From Bugula neritina (Eukaryota > Bryozoa > Gymnolaemata > Cheilostomatida > Bugulidae): 64,000 nt of DNA. The notes under the pieces were generated by a model, which worked only from the letters and a program-made list of their open reading frames with translations, was not told the DNA's origin and searched no databases. Made by a program: the position numbers and the translations under genes. Within the stretch, counting starts at the first letter, position 1. Every line of letters begins with the position of its first letter. Shown piece by piece: positions 26,024-39,800 of the stretch. Where the stretch lies: assembly GCA_964035545.1 (NCBI GenBank), contig OZ037771.1, forward strand, positions 2,222,628-2,286,627, given 5' to 3'.

Positions 26024-26935
26024 ATCCAACTTCATAACCTCAAAATCCTTAGATCAAAATTAACTTAAAGGATTTGCTTACGTTTCATGATAATATTCCA
26101 GTTGTGAAGCTATATATATGCAACTATTTATTTCTATTAAACACATGATATAGTTAAGCCAATTGTTGAGTGGTCATTTATAGCTGTATTAACATGGCTA
26201 ACAATCTCATAAACAACCTGTTGCTATAGCAATGGAAATCTATTACTATTCTTTAGTGTCATTTTAGAGTGAGGCTGTGTGAAGGATTTAACCTGTTTCT
26301 GAAATCACAATTGTGTCATTTACATATACATACCTATGAAATGTTCATCAAAGAATTGTATCTATTAAATATTTATTTTAATAATATATTATAATTTATA
26401 CCATAGTTAACAATACATTAGATGAATAAATATATATTAACTGTAAATGTTATACAGTTATAAACGTGACTATTACAGATAAGGTATCATGCTCTTTCAT
26501 ACTGTGTAATATGCGACATGCATAATGTACTTTTTTATTCCAGTTATATAAAATATCAGCATTAACTTTGATTTCGTAAGTGGATCAATAATAAACAATT
26601 AAATACTCCAATATATACAGTTTCAAAATAGGAATAGTAGCTCGTTTATAAAACATTTAAAATACATTTTTATTATATAGTAACTTATATATAACTTTTT
26701 CAAAAAACTTAAATCTATTTAGCATCTACACCTGAACTGCTGTGTAGTTGATGTTTGTTAGAATATAGAAGACTGAAGTCATGTGACCTACTTAATCTCT
26801 AGTCTACAAATACTACATGTATATGCATAGTGTGTCAGGGTAGCGGATTGTGAAGTTACACGAGAACACAACTCTAAGTATTGTTATAAAGCCCACGTAT
26901 CAGCCTAGGCAAAGCAAGAGTTGGATCAGCATGAA

Positions 26936-27210
26936 TTAGGATTTGCTGTCTGATTCTTTTGCACTCGAATCTTTTAAATTGACTTCTTCATCTTCCATTT
27001 TCTCTTTACTTTGAACTCCTATTCGGACTCCCATATCTGTATCGTGTTTTGTGATTCGCTTATGCTGCAATCTACTCAGCAACGGTAAGAAGTATAACAT
27101 AAATCCGCTGATTGCAATAGATCCTCCTATACTAGCAAATGACCAAGTGTAGCTGGCAGTTGCATCATATAACCAACCTGTAAGAGATACAATGTTGTTA
27201 CTCACTGTAG

Positions 27211-27290
<80 letters not shown>

Positions 27291-30200
27291 GTGCGTGTGT
27301 GTGTGTGTGTGTGTGTTTTGCACCTGCATAAACATACATGTGCAACAAGTTAACCTTGTGATGGTGTTTTGTTTCCAATTTCATGACTGCCAGGCTGCTA
27401 AGTTTCTATTGGCTGATTTGTTCACACCCCTAGGCCTATGAAAGTTTACTATAAACTATAAAGGAGACTGAAATCTTACCCGCTATTGGTGGTCCAATCA
27501 GAACAAAGACACCTTGCACCAGAAGTGTGAGACCAAAGCTGCTGGTCAGTTTATCTACTCCAAGTAGATCCACAAGGACAATAGCTGTTAGGGACACATA
27601 CCCACCTGGGAGATGTGAAAGTCATACATATTAGACAGAAATAGTCTTAATATATTATCACACTATAGTGGCCTATATTGGACTATGTTTCACATTTCTA
27701 TAGTGTACTATATTACACCACTGTATTACAACTACAGCTTGATTTAACTATGAAACAATGAAAATTGAATAGTTGTAGGTATAACTGACCAATAAAGAAG
27801 CCGAAGAGTGCTGCGTAAGCAATCTGCATCTGGTGACTTGGGAAAGAGCTGAATGCTGTACAGAGTCCAGTTATGACTAGACCAGTGCTGTATAAGTAGA
27901 GTCTATATGGTTTGATGTATCTGTTATCAGCCAAGTATCCGAACATGATTCTACCAATAGTGTTACCGATTCCAATGATAGACAAGAGAAAGGCAGCCGC
28001 TTTAGGCTCTAGCCCATACTCAATACCTCGATCTGGTAGAAAGATGAATGGACCGTTAAACCCCAGGTTTGTGAATATGTTTGATAGCAAAAAGAGGAGA
28101 AAACCCCAATCTGAGAGAAGTGAAAAGTCGATAAGTGATTTAAACGAATCAGTGAACCGCTCAAAACAGGTTGCTGGTTGCTTAGTGTTAGTTTGTGGTG
28201 TCTTGACTTGATGGAGAGAGTGTACTAGTGACATGTTGCTGGTGATGTAGTCAGCTTTGTTCTGTGTGTACAGAGGGATGTTGTGTAAACTGCCACTGTA
28301 GAATACGTCCTTCCTGTGTAGTGGTATGTGTTGTTTCAGTTGATGGCCAGTGACATACTGATTGTTCAGTGAACTGATAGATGCGATATTGAGTGATACT
28401 TTACTTTTTACGTGACTTCCTGACGGCCTTGGTTTATCTCCTTGTGTCTCGCCAGAAGGCTTTCCATTCTGTTGTGTTTGGTTGACAGCCTCTAAAGTCT
28501 CAGTATTGTCAACGAGAGGAAGGGGGCGTAGAAGAGCCCCCAACACGCAGCACTGTAAGATTATCCCGGCCAACAAGAAACACGTTTGCTTCCATCCAAA
28601 CTCTTCAATAAAGTATGCGGAAAGTGGAGCGAATATGAAAGTGCCGAAACCTGAACCACAGCAAGCAAGGCCAGTAGCCAGAGCTCTTCGTCTCTCAAAG
28701 TAATAGCTGACTATCACTATAGCTGGAAGGTAGACTAAACCAAACCCTATACCACCAATAACTCCGAAACTGATGTACAAGTACCACATTGCTGGTGCAT
28801 AAGGACTGATTATAAAGCCGACAGCACCTATCACAGCTCCTATGATGCTCACTGTCCTACAGCTGTAATGGTTCACCAACGCACTGGACAAAGGACCTGT
28901 AAAAACCAGTTGAAATATAATGTGTTGTAAATAGCTATTGTTAAATTGAGTAACATATTAATAGTTTCATACTATAATATAATAAATACGTCTTCATAAT
29001 TTAATACATCTATGTCAAATTGGTCAGAGGCCAACAACACATTTTTATCTAACTTTATTATTAATTTAAGGTTTGTTATGCTGCAGTATAATGTTGTTTT
29101 AGCAATTTGCTTTTAGTTTACATTTCTACATTATAATTAAAAATGAAATTTTTTCTGTTTTGATATTTTGTTGCTTGAAAACAAACTAATTATCAACTCA
29201 CCAGTTGCTAGGGTCATGCCAACAAATATGGAAAGGATCCAGGCGGTGTCCCCCTTGCCCCCCTGAAAGTCTTCTAGGAGAGCCACGAATATCACCCCAA
29301 ATGAGTACGTGATGCCGTCAAGTATGACGTGCAGACCAAATGAGCAGAACACAATCATCCAGCCCCAACCTGAAATATTTCAACAGTTTTACCTACATGA
29401 CTAGAGCTTTACACAATACGTGTAATATAGCGATTACCAACCAGGTTTCAAGTTAGAATAATAATATAATAATTATAACGTTGTAGGCTAAGAAGATATA
29501 TCTAAGATACTTGTAGTTATATAATTGCAGATACATGTTTGCTCAAAACGTAGTTCTTAAAATTAAACATGTTTACAAACTTTAGTTTAGTTTAGCATCT
29601 ACCATTTTATGAACAAGAATATTTAGTTTAATTGAAAACACAGTCACACTTTATAAAACTCATCAAAGTCATGTTTATCACATGCCTAAAGACTTAATAT
29701 TTAGCATACTTCTGACTTTTCTGGATATGCAGCTTTCAGATTTTGGCTTAATGCCAGAAAATTCATCCTGGGTTTGCTTGATTTTAGATTTATATAAGCA
29801 ACTTTATACATTGCTAAACTCTGAAGCAGATTCTATATAGAGAACCTTCAGTCTGTATTTACAACTTGCTGCAAATACAGTATGCAGCGCTTTTAACACA
29901 CATTTGAAAAGATAAGTTTTATAAAAGTAAGCGAGAAAAGTAGACTTTTGGCCTACATATCAGCAAGTAAACCTTTCATATTAACTAAAATCAGTTGAAA
30001 TGAAATTTATATGTCACAAATAAAGATAAAGAGGGTGCATAAACTTGCATAAAGAAGTTATTGTTGACAAATAAGGGATGTTTAACCATATTCAATCAGC
30101 CCACTCAATTGAAAAAGCCGAAAGGCTAATTATCATCAACACACCTTCTAAGTCTGAAATGAGTTTGTATGAAGTGACAGCGAGTTTACTCTGATTGTAC

Positions 30201-32309
30201 CCATTTAAATTGATGCTTGAGCGATTCCCAAGTTGTCATTTGTTTTCTCATTGAAAAAGTAAATGCCAGAGTATGTTTAGTCATAATTTAATTGGGTATT
30301 TACAATGTAAGAAATATGTTAGTACAATTTGTAAGTCATTTGATGAGAATATTGATGAGAATGGCTTGCCTGAACTAAGCTTACATCTTCTATGACAATT
30401 GTTTTGCTTAAAAATGGGGAGGTGGGAACAGTTATCCATTCACCACTAAGCTAAACTTAAGGACCAAAAGCTAAGCTAGCTAAAAATCTGATTCAAGTTG
30501 TTCACGGTGATACTTTTATGTATGAAATATTCTAGATAAATTTACTTTAAACAAATGCATAAACCCTCCTTGTCCTTCTGCAGTTTCGCGAACACCATTA
30601 GTCAATGGTAACTGCATGCAGAAGTCCAAAGTAAGCAGTAATAATATTTTCTAGCTGTGATGAAAGTGAATGTTTCAAGCTTTCATTTGCTGGCAGCCTA
30701 CAGTGTGAAGTAGTCCCACAGGTGTTTGTAAGTACAGGAGTAGAGATTTGAAAGTCTTGAAGAAGCTGAATTACTGAGTAGGTCTTTAACTACTTACTGT
30801 ATAATATTATACTGGAACAGTTGAAACTTTAAATTAATTCCAGAGGCATGTACTTAACATAGCATAACAACGGAGAACACAAAACACATGCTACACACCG
30901 GAACAAGCTTGAGTTGACATAGCTCAACTTTGACCTACAACTTGAGTTCTAGCTGTGATCTAATTCAAACAAGAATATTTCAAAAACAGCTATGATAGTA
31001 TTATGTATCTAAATACCTATAATAGAAGGAGTTCACAAATTTGTTTACAGACAACTTAAAACTTATTAAACTTATTAATGCCATAAATAAATTAATTTTA
31101 TTACAACATGAATATCTATTTATAACCCATGAAAAAACTTGTTAGCTAGCTGAATATACTGTAGAAACAATAGTAAGCTGTAAAGTAAAATGGTAAATGT
31201 CAAAAGGCATATTATTTAGCAATTTGCCAGCTGGTAGAGTGAATGAAAGGTCACTAGCCCATTCTGCTGCTAAATACTGGAGTTATTGATTGACCAATTG
31301 ATTGATTATTGATCTACAGCAACTAAGCTCAATGGTACTTTAAAATATTAACTGGATTAAATCAAAGCTATGATTGGCTATATATACTTCATATTATTTT
31401 ATATGTTATCAATTATAATCAGTATTGCTATTATATCACAGTGCATTAGCATTTAGTTATATATAATAGAACTAAGTTTGATTTACTATGTTTTAACAAA
31501 AGCATATCACAAAGATGGCAGTATTTAGCAAGAAGACCCTTATAAGAATTAATTATTAAGAGTTGAAATTTTTTTATCTATTTGAATAGTAAAGTACAGT
31601 AAAATTTATATTCCTTCGTCCGTACACCTTTTTTATATAAGATGTTTGAATAAATATTCTGATGTTTGATCTTGTATATGAATAATGTATCCAATATATT
31701 TTTGAATTTTGACATTCTTTTTTTATAAATGGTTAGTTAAAATTCATAGCTTTGGTCATTTTGTCAATGCTTTAAATTCAATTTGATTAATTTTCTACAA
31801 GGTGCTATTTTAATCAACTGAAGCTAACAGCTACTATTTATTCTATTAAATTACAGTAAACCAAACAAGCAACTACAGCAAAATGCTGTCAAAATAAGCT
31901 GACTTGCAGCTTCCAAACAGACAGACATACAGAAATTCTTATGCTGCTCGATGTCTGTTAGCAAATAACTGTAACTTCCGTAACTATTAGGCTTTCATTC
32001 ACTTGAATCTAACTTTTTACCAGTTTGCATGCTATTGAGTTATCTCACTCAAACTGACTATGAAAGAATATGAACTCAGCGGTTTCAATCTGCTTTTAGG
32101 AAATGGAAGTTAGACTAGACAAATATAAACAGGAAATCGCTACCTCCATCTGGTGGCTCAATAGTCTTAGCTAATTTTTCTTCCACATCCTGTTCTGTCA
32201 ACAATTGGTTTGGAGCTGCAGTTGGTGGTTTCAAAGAATTGTCTACTGGCTCTAGTAATCTCTCAGTTGGTGCCCGAGTATCCGAGGCACTCCGTTGTCT
32301 AGAAGCCAT
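26936..32309 (-). CDS. SLC16-type monocarboxylate transporter, copy 1
   Basis: Five exons: 32309-32144, 29369-29202, 28896-27790, 27605-27480 and 27177-26936, all in phase 1; 602 residues. The first two exons join to give [19 protein letters not shown], the SLC16 family signature before and in helix 1. TM5 carries the second signature [21 protein letters not shown]. Exon 3 encodes helices 2-6, a long cytoplasmic loop (about residues 240-360, with Gln, Ser and His runs) and helices 7-11. The last exon encodes the final helix and an acidic tail ([12 protein letters not shown]). SLC16 proteins are major-facilitator carriers for lactate, ketone bodies, thyroid hormone, aromatic amino acids and other substrates; the substrate cannot be told from the sequence. 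An open frame without stop continues to 27713 past the exon 3 donor, but splicing at 27790 (gtcagt) joins to a helix continuing as in copy 2. Confidence 0.93.
27213..27316. repeat. (TG)n/(CA)n microsatellite, about 52 units
   Basis: An almost pure TG run with two CG interruptions near its right end. It sits in intron 4 of SLC16 copy 1. On the gene strand it is (CA)n ending 35 nt before the exon 5 acceptor (27177). Copy 2 has no such run at the matching place. Open frames of His/Thr or Cys/Val across it are artefacts. Confidence 0.97.
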
Positions 32310-33808
32310 ATTTATGAAGTAGTATTGTATTTTCTTGGCTACTTGCCAATGCTGAGCCGTAAGATAGCCACTAACTTTGTCAGCCTATTGTAAATAAATA
32401 AGCCTTCATGCCTTGCTCCTACAGCTCAATGAATACAATGCTCATTTGCATATTCATGATTTAAAACTGCCTGCTGACATTTTAACTTTGCCTTAATAAG
32501 AAACACTGGCAGAGGATTTGTTGTAACACACACATGAGCAATATCTTTACAATATGCTCTAAAGGTGACCCATTACTAAATGCTTTGCTCTATGTCAATG
32601 CATGATAACTCCAACTAATCGTTATCTTCACTAGTTAGTCGAGTAAATGAAGGAATAGCTGAGGGCTAGGTTTACCACTAACAGTTTTTAAAGGGAATTA
32701 TATGAGTTTGCACAAAATATTTGGAAACTGCTTTATCATTTTAGGTTTAAACTTTAGATTAAATACAGTAATGCTATTAACAATTTTTTGCATGTGTTGT
32801 AACATAAAAAAGCAAATTTGTGTAAGTTTACAATGACATAGTGTGTTTATTTATTTGTAAACTCCTTTAAAAAGCTTCTTTGCTAATCATATAGCTTAAG
32901 AACTTTAGATTAAGGAGTGATGGAGTGACATTGACTTATAGGTGGTGTATACACCAGCCTAGCACAATAAGTATCACAGGCCTCAATGAAAATATATGCT
33001 CTTTAAGTCATAATATAGCTTGAAACAAAAGTTATTCGAAAGACTCAAGTTTCTTACAGCTGGATTTATAACTCTGTAATATTATATTATTATGATGGAA
33101 GTTCACGAAGAACGCGATAAAATTTGATAGATTCAAGTGAAACAATCTACATTAACTAGAATTAGTCAAAACAGCATGTGAAGTCAAATCATAACTTAAA
33201 TATTTGTAAGATAAAATATAATTGCAAGTTTTTGAAACATCTTTAGACATCTGCTTGCTCCAATTGTTGCCACAAAAGAACCAGATACTCTTGTTGTTAT
33301 AGAAACCACAGCTCTCTGTCATCTTAGCTTCTTTTTGCCACGGCAAAGTCTGCCAAATGTGTGCTTCAGCATAGCTGTTATACTTTAAATTTTGGATCAG
33401 AGAGTTCCCTGAAGAATATAAGCGATTGAAAACACGAAATTTGTCAGTGAAATTTTTTTTATGGCTAAAATTAAATTCAAATTGCATAATTTGAATTGAT
33501 TTGTATTTTAGGCTAGACAGAAAAAAATTTCTGCACCGCAATAAACATTGAACTATAACTTTAAGTTTTTAATTAGGTGGAAATAACTCCTTAGTGTTAA
33601 ATTCATACCTACAAAGGAGATAACTCCTATGCAAGTGTATAAGTTGATGCAGCTATGAGTAATGACCAATTAGAAGCATGCTGTCTTGAAGTTGAGAAAG
33701 TATATACACTGAAGATTTTACAAATCACACAGAGCTGTGGTCTCAAGCTGAGATCATTTAAACTGCAATCTCCTGTCAATAGAGCAAGACTTTGAGTTCG
33801 GTTACAAG
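32310..33808. other. Head-to-head intergenic region between the two SLC16 genes
   Basis: About 1.5 kb separates the two start codons, so it should hold both promoters. I see no long inverted repeat at the centre, so the duplication arms do not reach the middle. A pair of ggagataactcc-like motifs occurs near 33580-33630. The 129-residue - strand frame at 33152-33541 has no family features, although it includes a Trp/Cys-bearing stretch; I do not call it a gene. Confidence 0.5.
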
Positions 33809-36800
33809 ATGGTATCGCAGGAAACTCAAGAGAGTCAAGTCAAGGACAGTCAGGCAAATGGCCAAGCTCTTGAATCAACGGGGAATTCATCACATCAACA
33901 AAATGGCAAACAGGAAACACTAACAGAAAGAGAGTTGGAAGAGCGATTGGTGAAAACGATTGAACCACCAGATGGCGGTAGGCCGTTAGAAGCACCAATA
34001 CTGTATATAGTAAAGAGTTGTAGAATACAGGCTAGGTTTTTTTGCTGCTAAACACAAACAATATGTAAATTTATTTATGGCTGAATGCTAAATAGAAATG
34101 ATGCCTGTATGAATACAGCTTAGTATTGATTTGTAAACAACTTGTGTTGGGAGTAATGCACAAGGGGTATATGTACCTCTTTCGTACTAACCTAGCACAC
34201 AGCTGCACATACCATGTGCACTTAAGTCACACTTTGTTGTTTCTATATCTACTTGTAAAGTTAATTTATTAGAACACATAATGAAAGTGTTAAAATCTGT
34301 AAGTTTGAATAAACATTTTTGAAAATGAAATGATTCAAATAATATTTTAATACGGTCTAGTAAAATATTAAATTCAAACTAATACTTTACCATCAAAAAG
34401 ATTTTAGTGCCAAGCTAGAACGTCAACATGCATTTGCTAGCAATGCTTTACTATGTGTGTTTACAGTTCTAACTTTAAATGACAAAATTTTCAACACTTG
34501 ACTGAAACTCTAAATGTAATTTCAATTTCTGCAGTTTGGCAGACTGCTTAACCTTAATGAGTGTGACAACGTTGCAGTTTACACTTGACATGTTTATTTT
34601 GAAACTGCTAATTGTCTTGGTGCGTAAATCACTCAGTTTAAAGTGACCTTTAACAAGTTTGGGTCAGTTTTCAAATAATTAGTTACTAGCTATATGAGGC
34701 TATGTGTCAGTAATTCACACTGCAAATTTTATTCTTGTTATAAATATACTGCCAGCCTTTGCACCTCAGTTTGCACCAAAGATATACAAGATTCAGTTTT
34801 TGCTAGTCTGATTCACAACCATTAATTTAAGTTTTAAACTCAAAAGTAGCTGCTGATGTATCAAAAAGTTTTTAGCTATAAAAATTATAATTAACAAGAA
34901 TTTATACTTGTTAAAAACAACATTTAAAAAGCATTTGCAATTATCAGCTTTATACAGCATGCTTTATCTATTCAGTTATATTCATTGCAGTCCTTGCAAG
35001 CTTTCTAGTTGACAAACTTGCTCACTGAGGTCTAGCAATACACAGCATGAGTTTTGTGTTTCATCACACAAATAATTTGGAGCTCGTATATTTGTTACAA
35101 CAATAATTAGCCTACATAATAAAATGCACATGTTGTGATAGTTGTGACACTCCGGTGTAAGTGCTCTAATGTGCAGTAAAGTCATGTAAAGAGAAACTAA
35201 GAAGCTGCCATGAAGGGGATTATACCTTACCCTATAGTTCAAATTGTGGTATTCAATATCAGTGCTAAAAGTGAGATTTATAACTCAAACTCATGCCATA
35301 ACTAGTTAAAGTACTGCAGCTACATATCTTTTAAATTGAGTTAGGGCTGTGACAGACAAATTAAATAAGATTCTTGCTATAGATCCTTAACTCAGTTTAA
35401 CATTCAGGACATATAGAGTTGCATGTGTGGAGAGTTAAGAGAAAATTTGCCACTAATAAAATTTTAAATAGGAATATCAAATTTTAGGATAAATTTATGA
35501 GTTTTATTTACATAGTAACTTTTGCTAATCTTGTATGATCTGTTATTGCTTTCATTTGGAAATATTGAGTAAAGGCTGTGTTCTAGGCTAAATATGTAGC
35601 AACAAATCATATTCTTTATCTCAAACCAAAATTTATTAATAGTTACAATATAAATGTTTTCACTGAAGCACCTGAATGTTTCATTTTCTGAAAGTAACTT
35701 TTAATTGGTTTTTGGTATATTTGCGTGGCAAAAAGATGGGAAGGTGACTAATAACTACATATATTCTAATTATTAGGTTACATTGAAGCACTATTATGCT
35801 TGAAAATAATTTTTACTAAAGCTTGTTTAATTTCATTTCATTCTTTTTAACAGTTGTCTGCGCTGTTTTTTATTACATGGTTGGTAATAATTATAAGAAG
35901 ATTAGAATGGATTAGTTTTAAAGAAAACAAATAACGTTTCTGAATGATCTGCCTGTAATTCATAAACTGCAAAAATAATTAAACTCACTACATAGAAAGG
36001 TGTGCGTTTTAAAAATAGAAGAATGCAGACAACTTAACTGACAAGGTAACACTAGTATGCATATAAAAAGTATTACTCATGTAATTTCCTGGATATTTTA
36101 GAAATTATGCTAATCAAATAAATATGAGAATTCTTATTTTTAATCAGATATTCTTTCTTGGAAAAAAAGAGCAGCTGATGAAGCTCTAGTCTTGCCAGTA
36201 AAACTGTTGAAATATTTCAGGTTGGGGCTGGATGATTGTGTTCTGTTCATTTGGTCTGCACGTCATACTTGACGGCATCACGTACTCATTTGGGGTGATA
36301 TTCGTGGCTCTCCTAGAAGACTTTCAGGGGGGCAAGGGGGACACCGCCTGGATCCTCTCCATATTTGTTGGCGTGACTCTGGGAACTGGTGAGTTAAGAA
36401 TTTTTATTCACTTTAACAAATGACAATGTGAAGAAGAGAAATTTTTTGTCTAAATTGTAATCTAAATAAAAGTTAAAACTTTTTTAAGGAAATTAACTTT
36501 TAAAACAACATCCAAACAGCAAAAAATACCCAAACACTCTATTACTATTTTAGTAGAATGATTGCTATTCTTTTGATCAAAATTGTTTACTTGTTGAAAC
36601 TGCAGCTTTTAGTATCAAAATGAAATATCAGAAAATCTAGTGCACAGAAAACAGTAGCCTGATGAGAATGATAAATTAGGGCTGCCTCCTCCTCCCACCC
36701 GCATAGCTGTAATGTGTTTCTCTGCCCAGCTACTATAAGTAACGTAGCTGAGTACCTTACATTCTTAAGATTAAAATCTTGCAACACTCATCATCTATCT

Positions 36801-39800
36801 CCATGTTGTTTCAGACCAAAGCTTTCCCATAACTTTGTGGCTCTTCTTCCAATTGCAGAATTCCCAAAATAAAGATATTACATGAAATGTGCAATATTTG
36901 CTTACAGTTGAACTTTGAACCAAATCATAAAATTCTTCTAGTGGTTAAAAAAATACTGCATGTTAGTAATCACATCACCCGATCTAAATATATCTCAAAT
37001 AGCAACTGTCCCGTGTGACCAGTATTGATACGAATAACATTTTCTCTGTAGCCTTTATTTATACTATTTGATATTTTTATTTTATTATTTATATTCCAAG
37101 TAGATTGTTGAATGTATTTGATGGTCTGATGCTATGATTTAGGAAAGGCATGTCCTGTTATCTTTTAATCCAACTGAGAAACGTACAAACTGCAGAATTT
37201 TCCATACGAAACCTTCTTGAAGTTCATAGTTTACCACTTGATTGTGTCAATAAGCAGTGAAAGTGTTTACACAGATGCCTCTATTTTATTATTCATAAAC
37301 ACTGACATGTTAGAAAGAAAAATATTTTACTATTTGCTAATACTTAAGAAAACTAGAACATAAATTGGTATTTACTGCATGGCATTCTATAAATGTTAAT
37401 ATTAAGCTTACATCCTGCATAATATTATACTATATCCCACAAGTTCAACTTGTTCAACTCTACTGCACATGCTTAGATAATTGTAATTAAACAATTATTA
37501 GAAATTGCTCCATATTGTTATTTGTAACGAGACATTGTATTTTTAGGCTCAGATCAATAAAATAAAACGAGTAGGGGGATATGACTATTATTTTAGAAAA
37601 GAACTTTGCAGGAGGTTTACCAAAGTTATAGTTTATTTTTGTTTATATACAGTTGTGGGTCTTGTAGCATTTGAAGCTAAAATACTTGCTTTACAATCCC
37701 AGGCAATATTTTGTAGACTTGAAGCAACAGCTATATGTTTGGTTGTTATTAAAATGTGTATAGGATTTACATAGCTGATAATCAACTCATGAATTTATAA
37801 AAAAAGATAGAACTGGTTGTTTTCTATAACCAAACACAAAGAATTATGTAATGTGTTTATTTAAGAGAACACTGGTTTTATCTGGGGCCACAACTCCCAG
37901 TATTGTATAATGTGGAATACTAACTAAAAGCCTTCCTATATAACCTAATGGCTAGTAGCATACTACATCACCAACAATAGCTTAATTTTGAAACACTGCC
38001 TACACTATTAGTTGTGTCAAGAGTTAAAATTGTAATATTACTTATAGTTTGTGTGAGATTTGCAGTTGTAATTTGTTTTAATTTGTTATTGTAGGTCCTT
38101 TGGCCAGTGCGTTGGTGAACCGTTACAGCTGTAGGACAGTGAGCATCATAGGAGCAGTGATAGGTGCTGTCGGCTTTATAATCAGTCCTTATGCACCAGC
38201 AATGTGGTACTTGTACATCAGTTTTGGAGTTATTGGTGGTATAGGATTTGGTTTAGTCTACCTTCCAGCTATAGTGATAGTCAGCTATTACTTTGAGAGA
38301 CGAAGAGCTCTGGCTACTGGCCTTGCTTGCTGTGGTTCAGGTTTCGGCACTTTCATATTTGCTCCACTTTCCGCATACTTTATTGAAGAGTTTGGATGGA
38401 AGCAAACATGCTTCTTCTTGGCCGGGATAATCTTACAGTGCTGCGTGTTGGGGGCTCTTCTACGTCCCCTTCCTCTCGTTGACAACACTGAGACTTTAGA
38501 GGCCGTCAACCAGACACAGCAGAATGGAAAGCCTTCTGGTGAGACACAAGGAGATAAGCCGAAGCCGTCAGGGAGTCACGTAAAAAGTAAAGTATCACTC
38601 AATATCGCATCTATCAGTTCACTGAACACTCAGCATGTCACTGGCCATCAACTCAAACAACACATACCACTACACAGGAAGGACGTATTCTACAGTGGCA
38701 GTTTACACAACATCCCTCTGTACACACAGAACAAAGCTGACTACATCACCAGCAACATGTCACTAGTACACTCTCTCCATCAAGTCAAGACACCACAAAC
38801 TAACACTAAGCAACCAGCAACCTGTTTTGAGCGATTCACTCATTCATTCAAATCATTCATTGACTTTTCACTTCTCACAGACTGGGGTTTTCTTCTCTTT
38901 TTAATATCGAATATATTCACAAACTTAGGATTTAATGCTCCGTATATATTTATCCCTGACCGAGCAATTGAATACGGCATAAAGCCCAAAGCAGCTGCCT
39001 TCCTCTTGTCTATTCTGGGGATAGCCAACACCATTGGTCGAATCGTGTTTGGGTATCTCGCCGACACCAGCTACATCAAGCCTCAGAGACTACATCTGTA
39101 CAGTACGGGGCTGGTTCTCACAGGTCTTTGCACAGCATTCAGCTCCTTCGAGAGTCATAAGGCACAGATTGCTTATGCAGCACTTTTTGGCTTTTTTATT
39201 GGTAAGCAGATTGTACTTAATTCATAGACATTGTCATGTTTCCAACAGTGCATAGTTAATTTCTATCGCAATCAGTAAAATTATGACCTTTATAAGATCA
39301 AATTTTGAGAGTATTTCTGTCTAATATGTATGACTTTCACATGATCTCCCAGGTGGGTATGTGTCCCTGACAGCTATTGTCCTCGTGGATCTACTTGGAG
39401 TAGATAAACTGACCAGCAGCTTTGGTCTCACACTTCTGGTGCAAGGTGTCTTTGTTCTGATTGGACCACCAATAGCAGGTGAGATTTTAGTTTCCTTTAT
39501 AGTTAGTAGTGAACTTTCATAGACTTTGGGGTGTGAACAAATCAGACAATAGAAACTCAGTGGCCTGGCAGTCATTTACTAGGAAACTAAAATATTTAAA
39601 GTGTTTAACTGTAATACAGTATAACATACATGCAAAATACAGTTGCCTCTTGGATGTTTAAAAAGCTAATGTTGGTACTTTTTTACAAGTTATTATAGTT
39701 ATTAGTTATTTGCTTTTAATTATTATTTGTGCAATTCTTGGGTGAACTCTTTTTATTGTTTTGATCCTTGCTGAAACCATAAAATGTTTTTGAAATTACT

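Larger units (their letters stand above)
25915..26935. other. Intergenic region between SVWC copy E and SLC16 copy 1
   Basis: The right part (26778-26935) is the 3' UTR of SLC16 copy 1 and aligns by eye with 40142-40307 downstream of copy 2. The patch around 26194-26250, read on the - strand, matches 41347-41400 upstream of copy A (attgctatagcaacaggttg). The promoter of copy E is at the left end. Confidence 0.6.

Noticed and set aside
27202-27441. Open frames of His/Thr and Cys/Val repeats
   Set aside because: They are translations of the (TG)n microsatellite inside an SLC16 intron.
27713-27789. Continuation of the SLC16 copy 1 exon 3 frame beyond 27790
   Set aside because: It is intronic: copy 2 splices at the equivalent position, and both then join an exon continuing the transporter helix.
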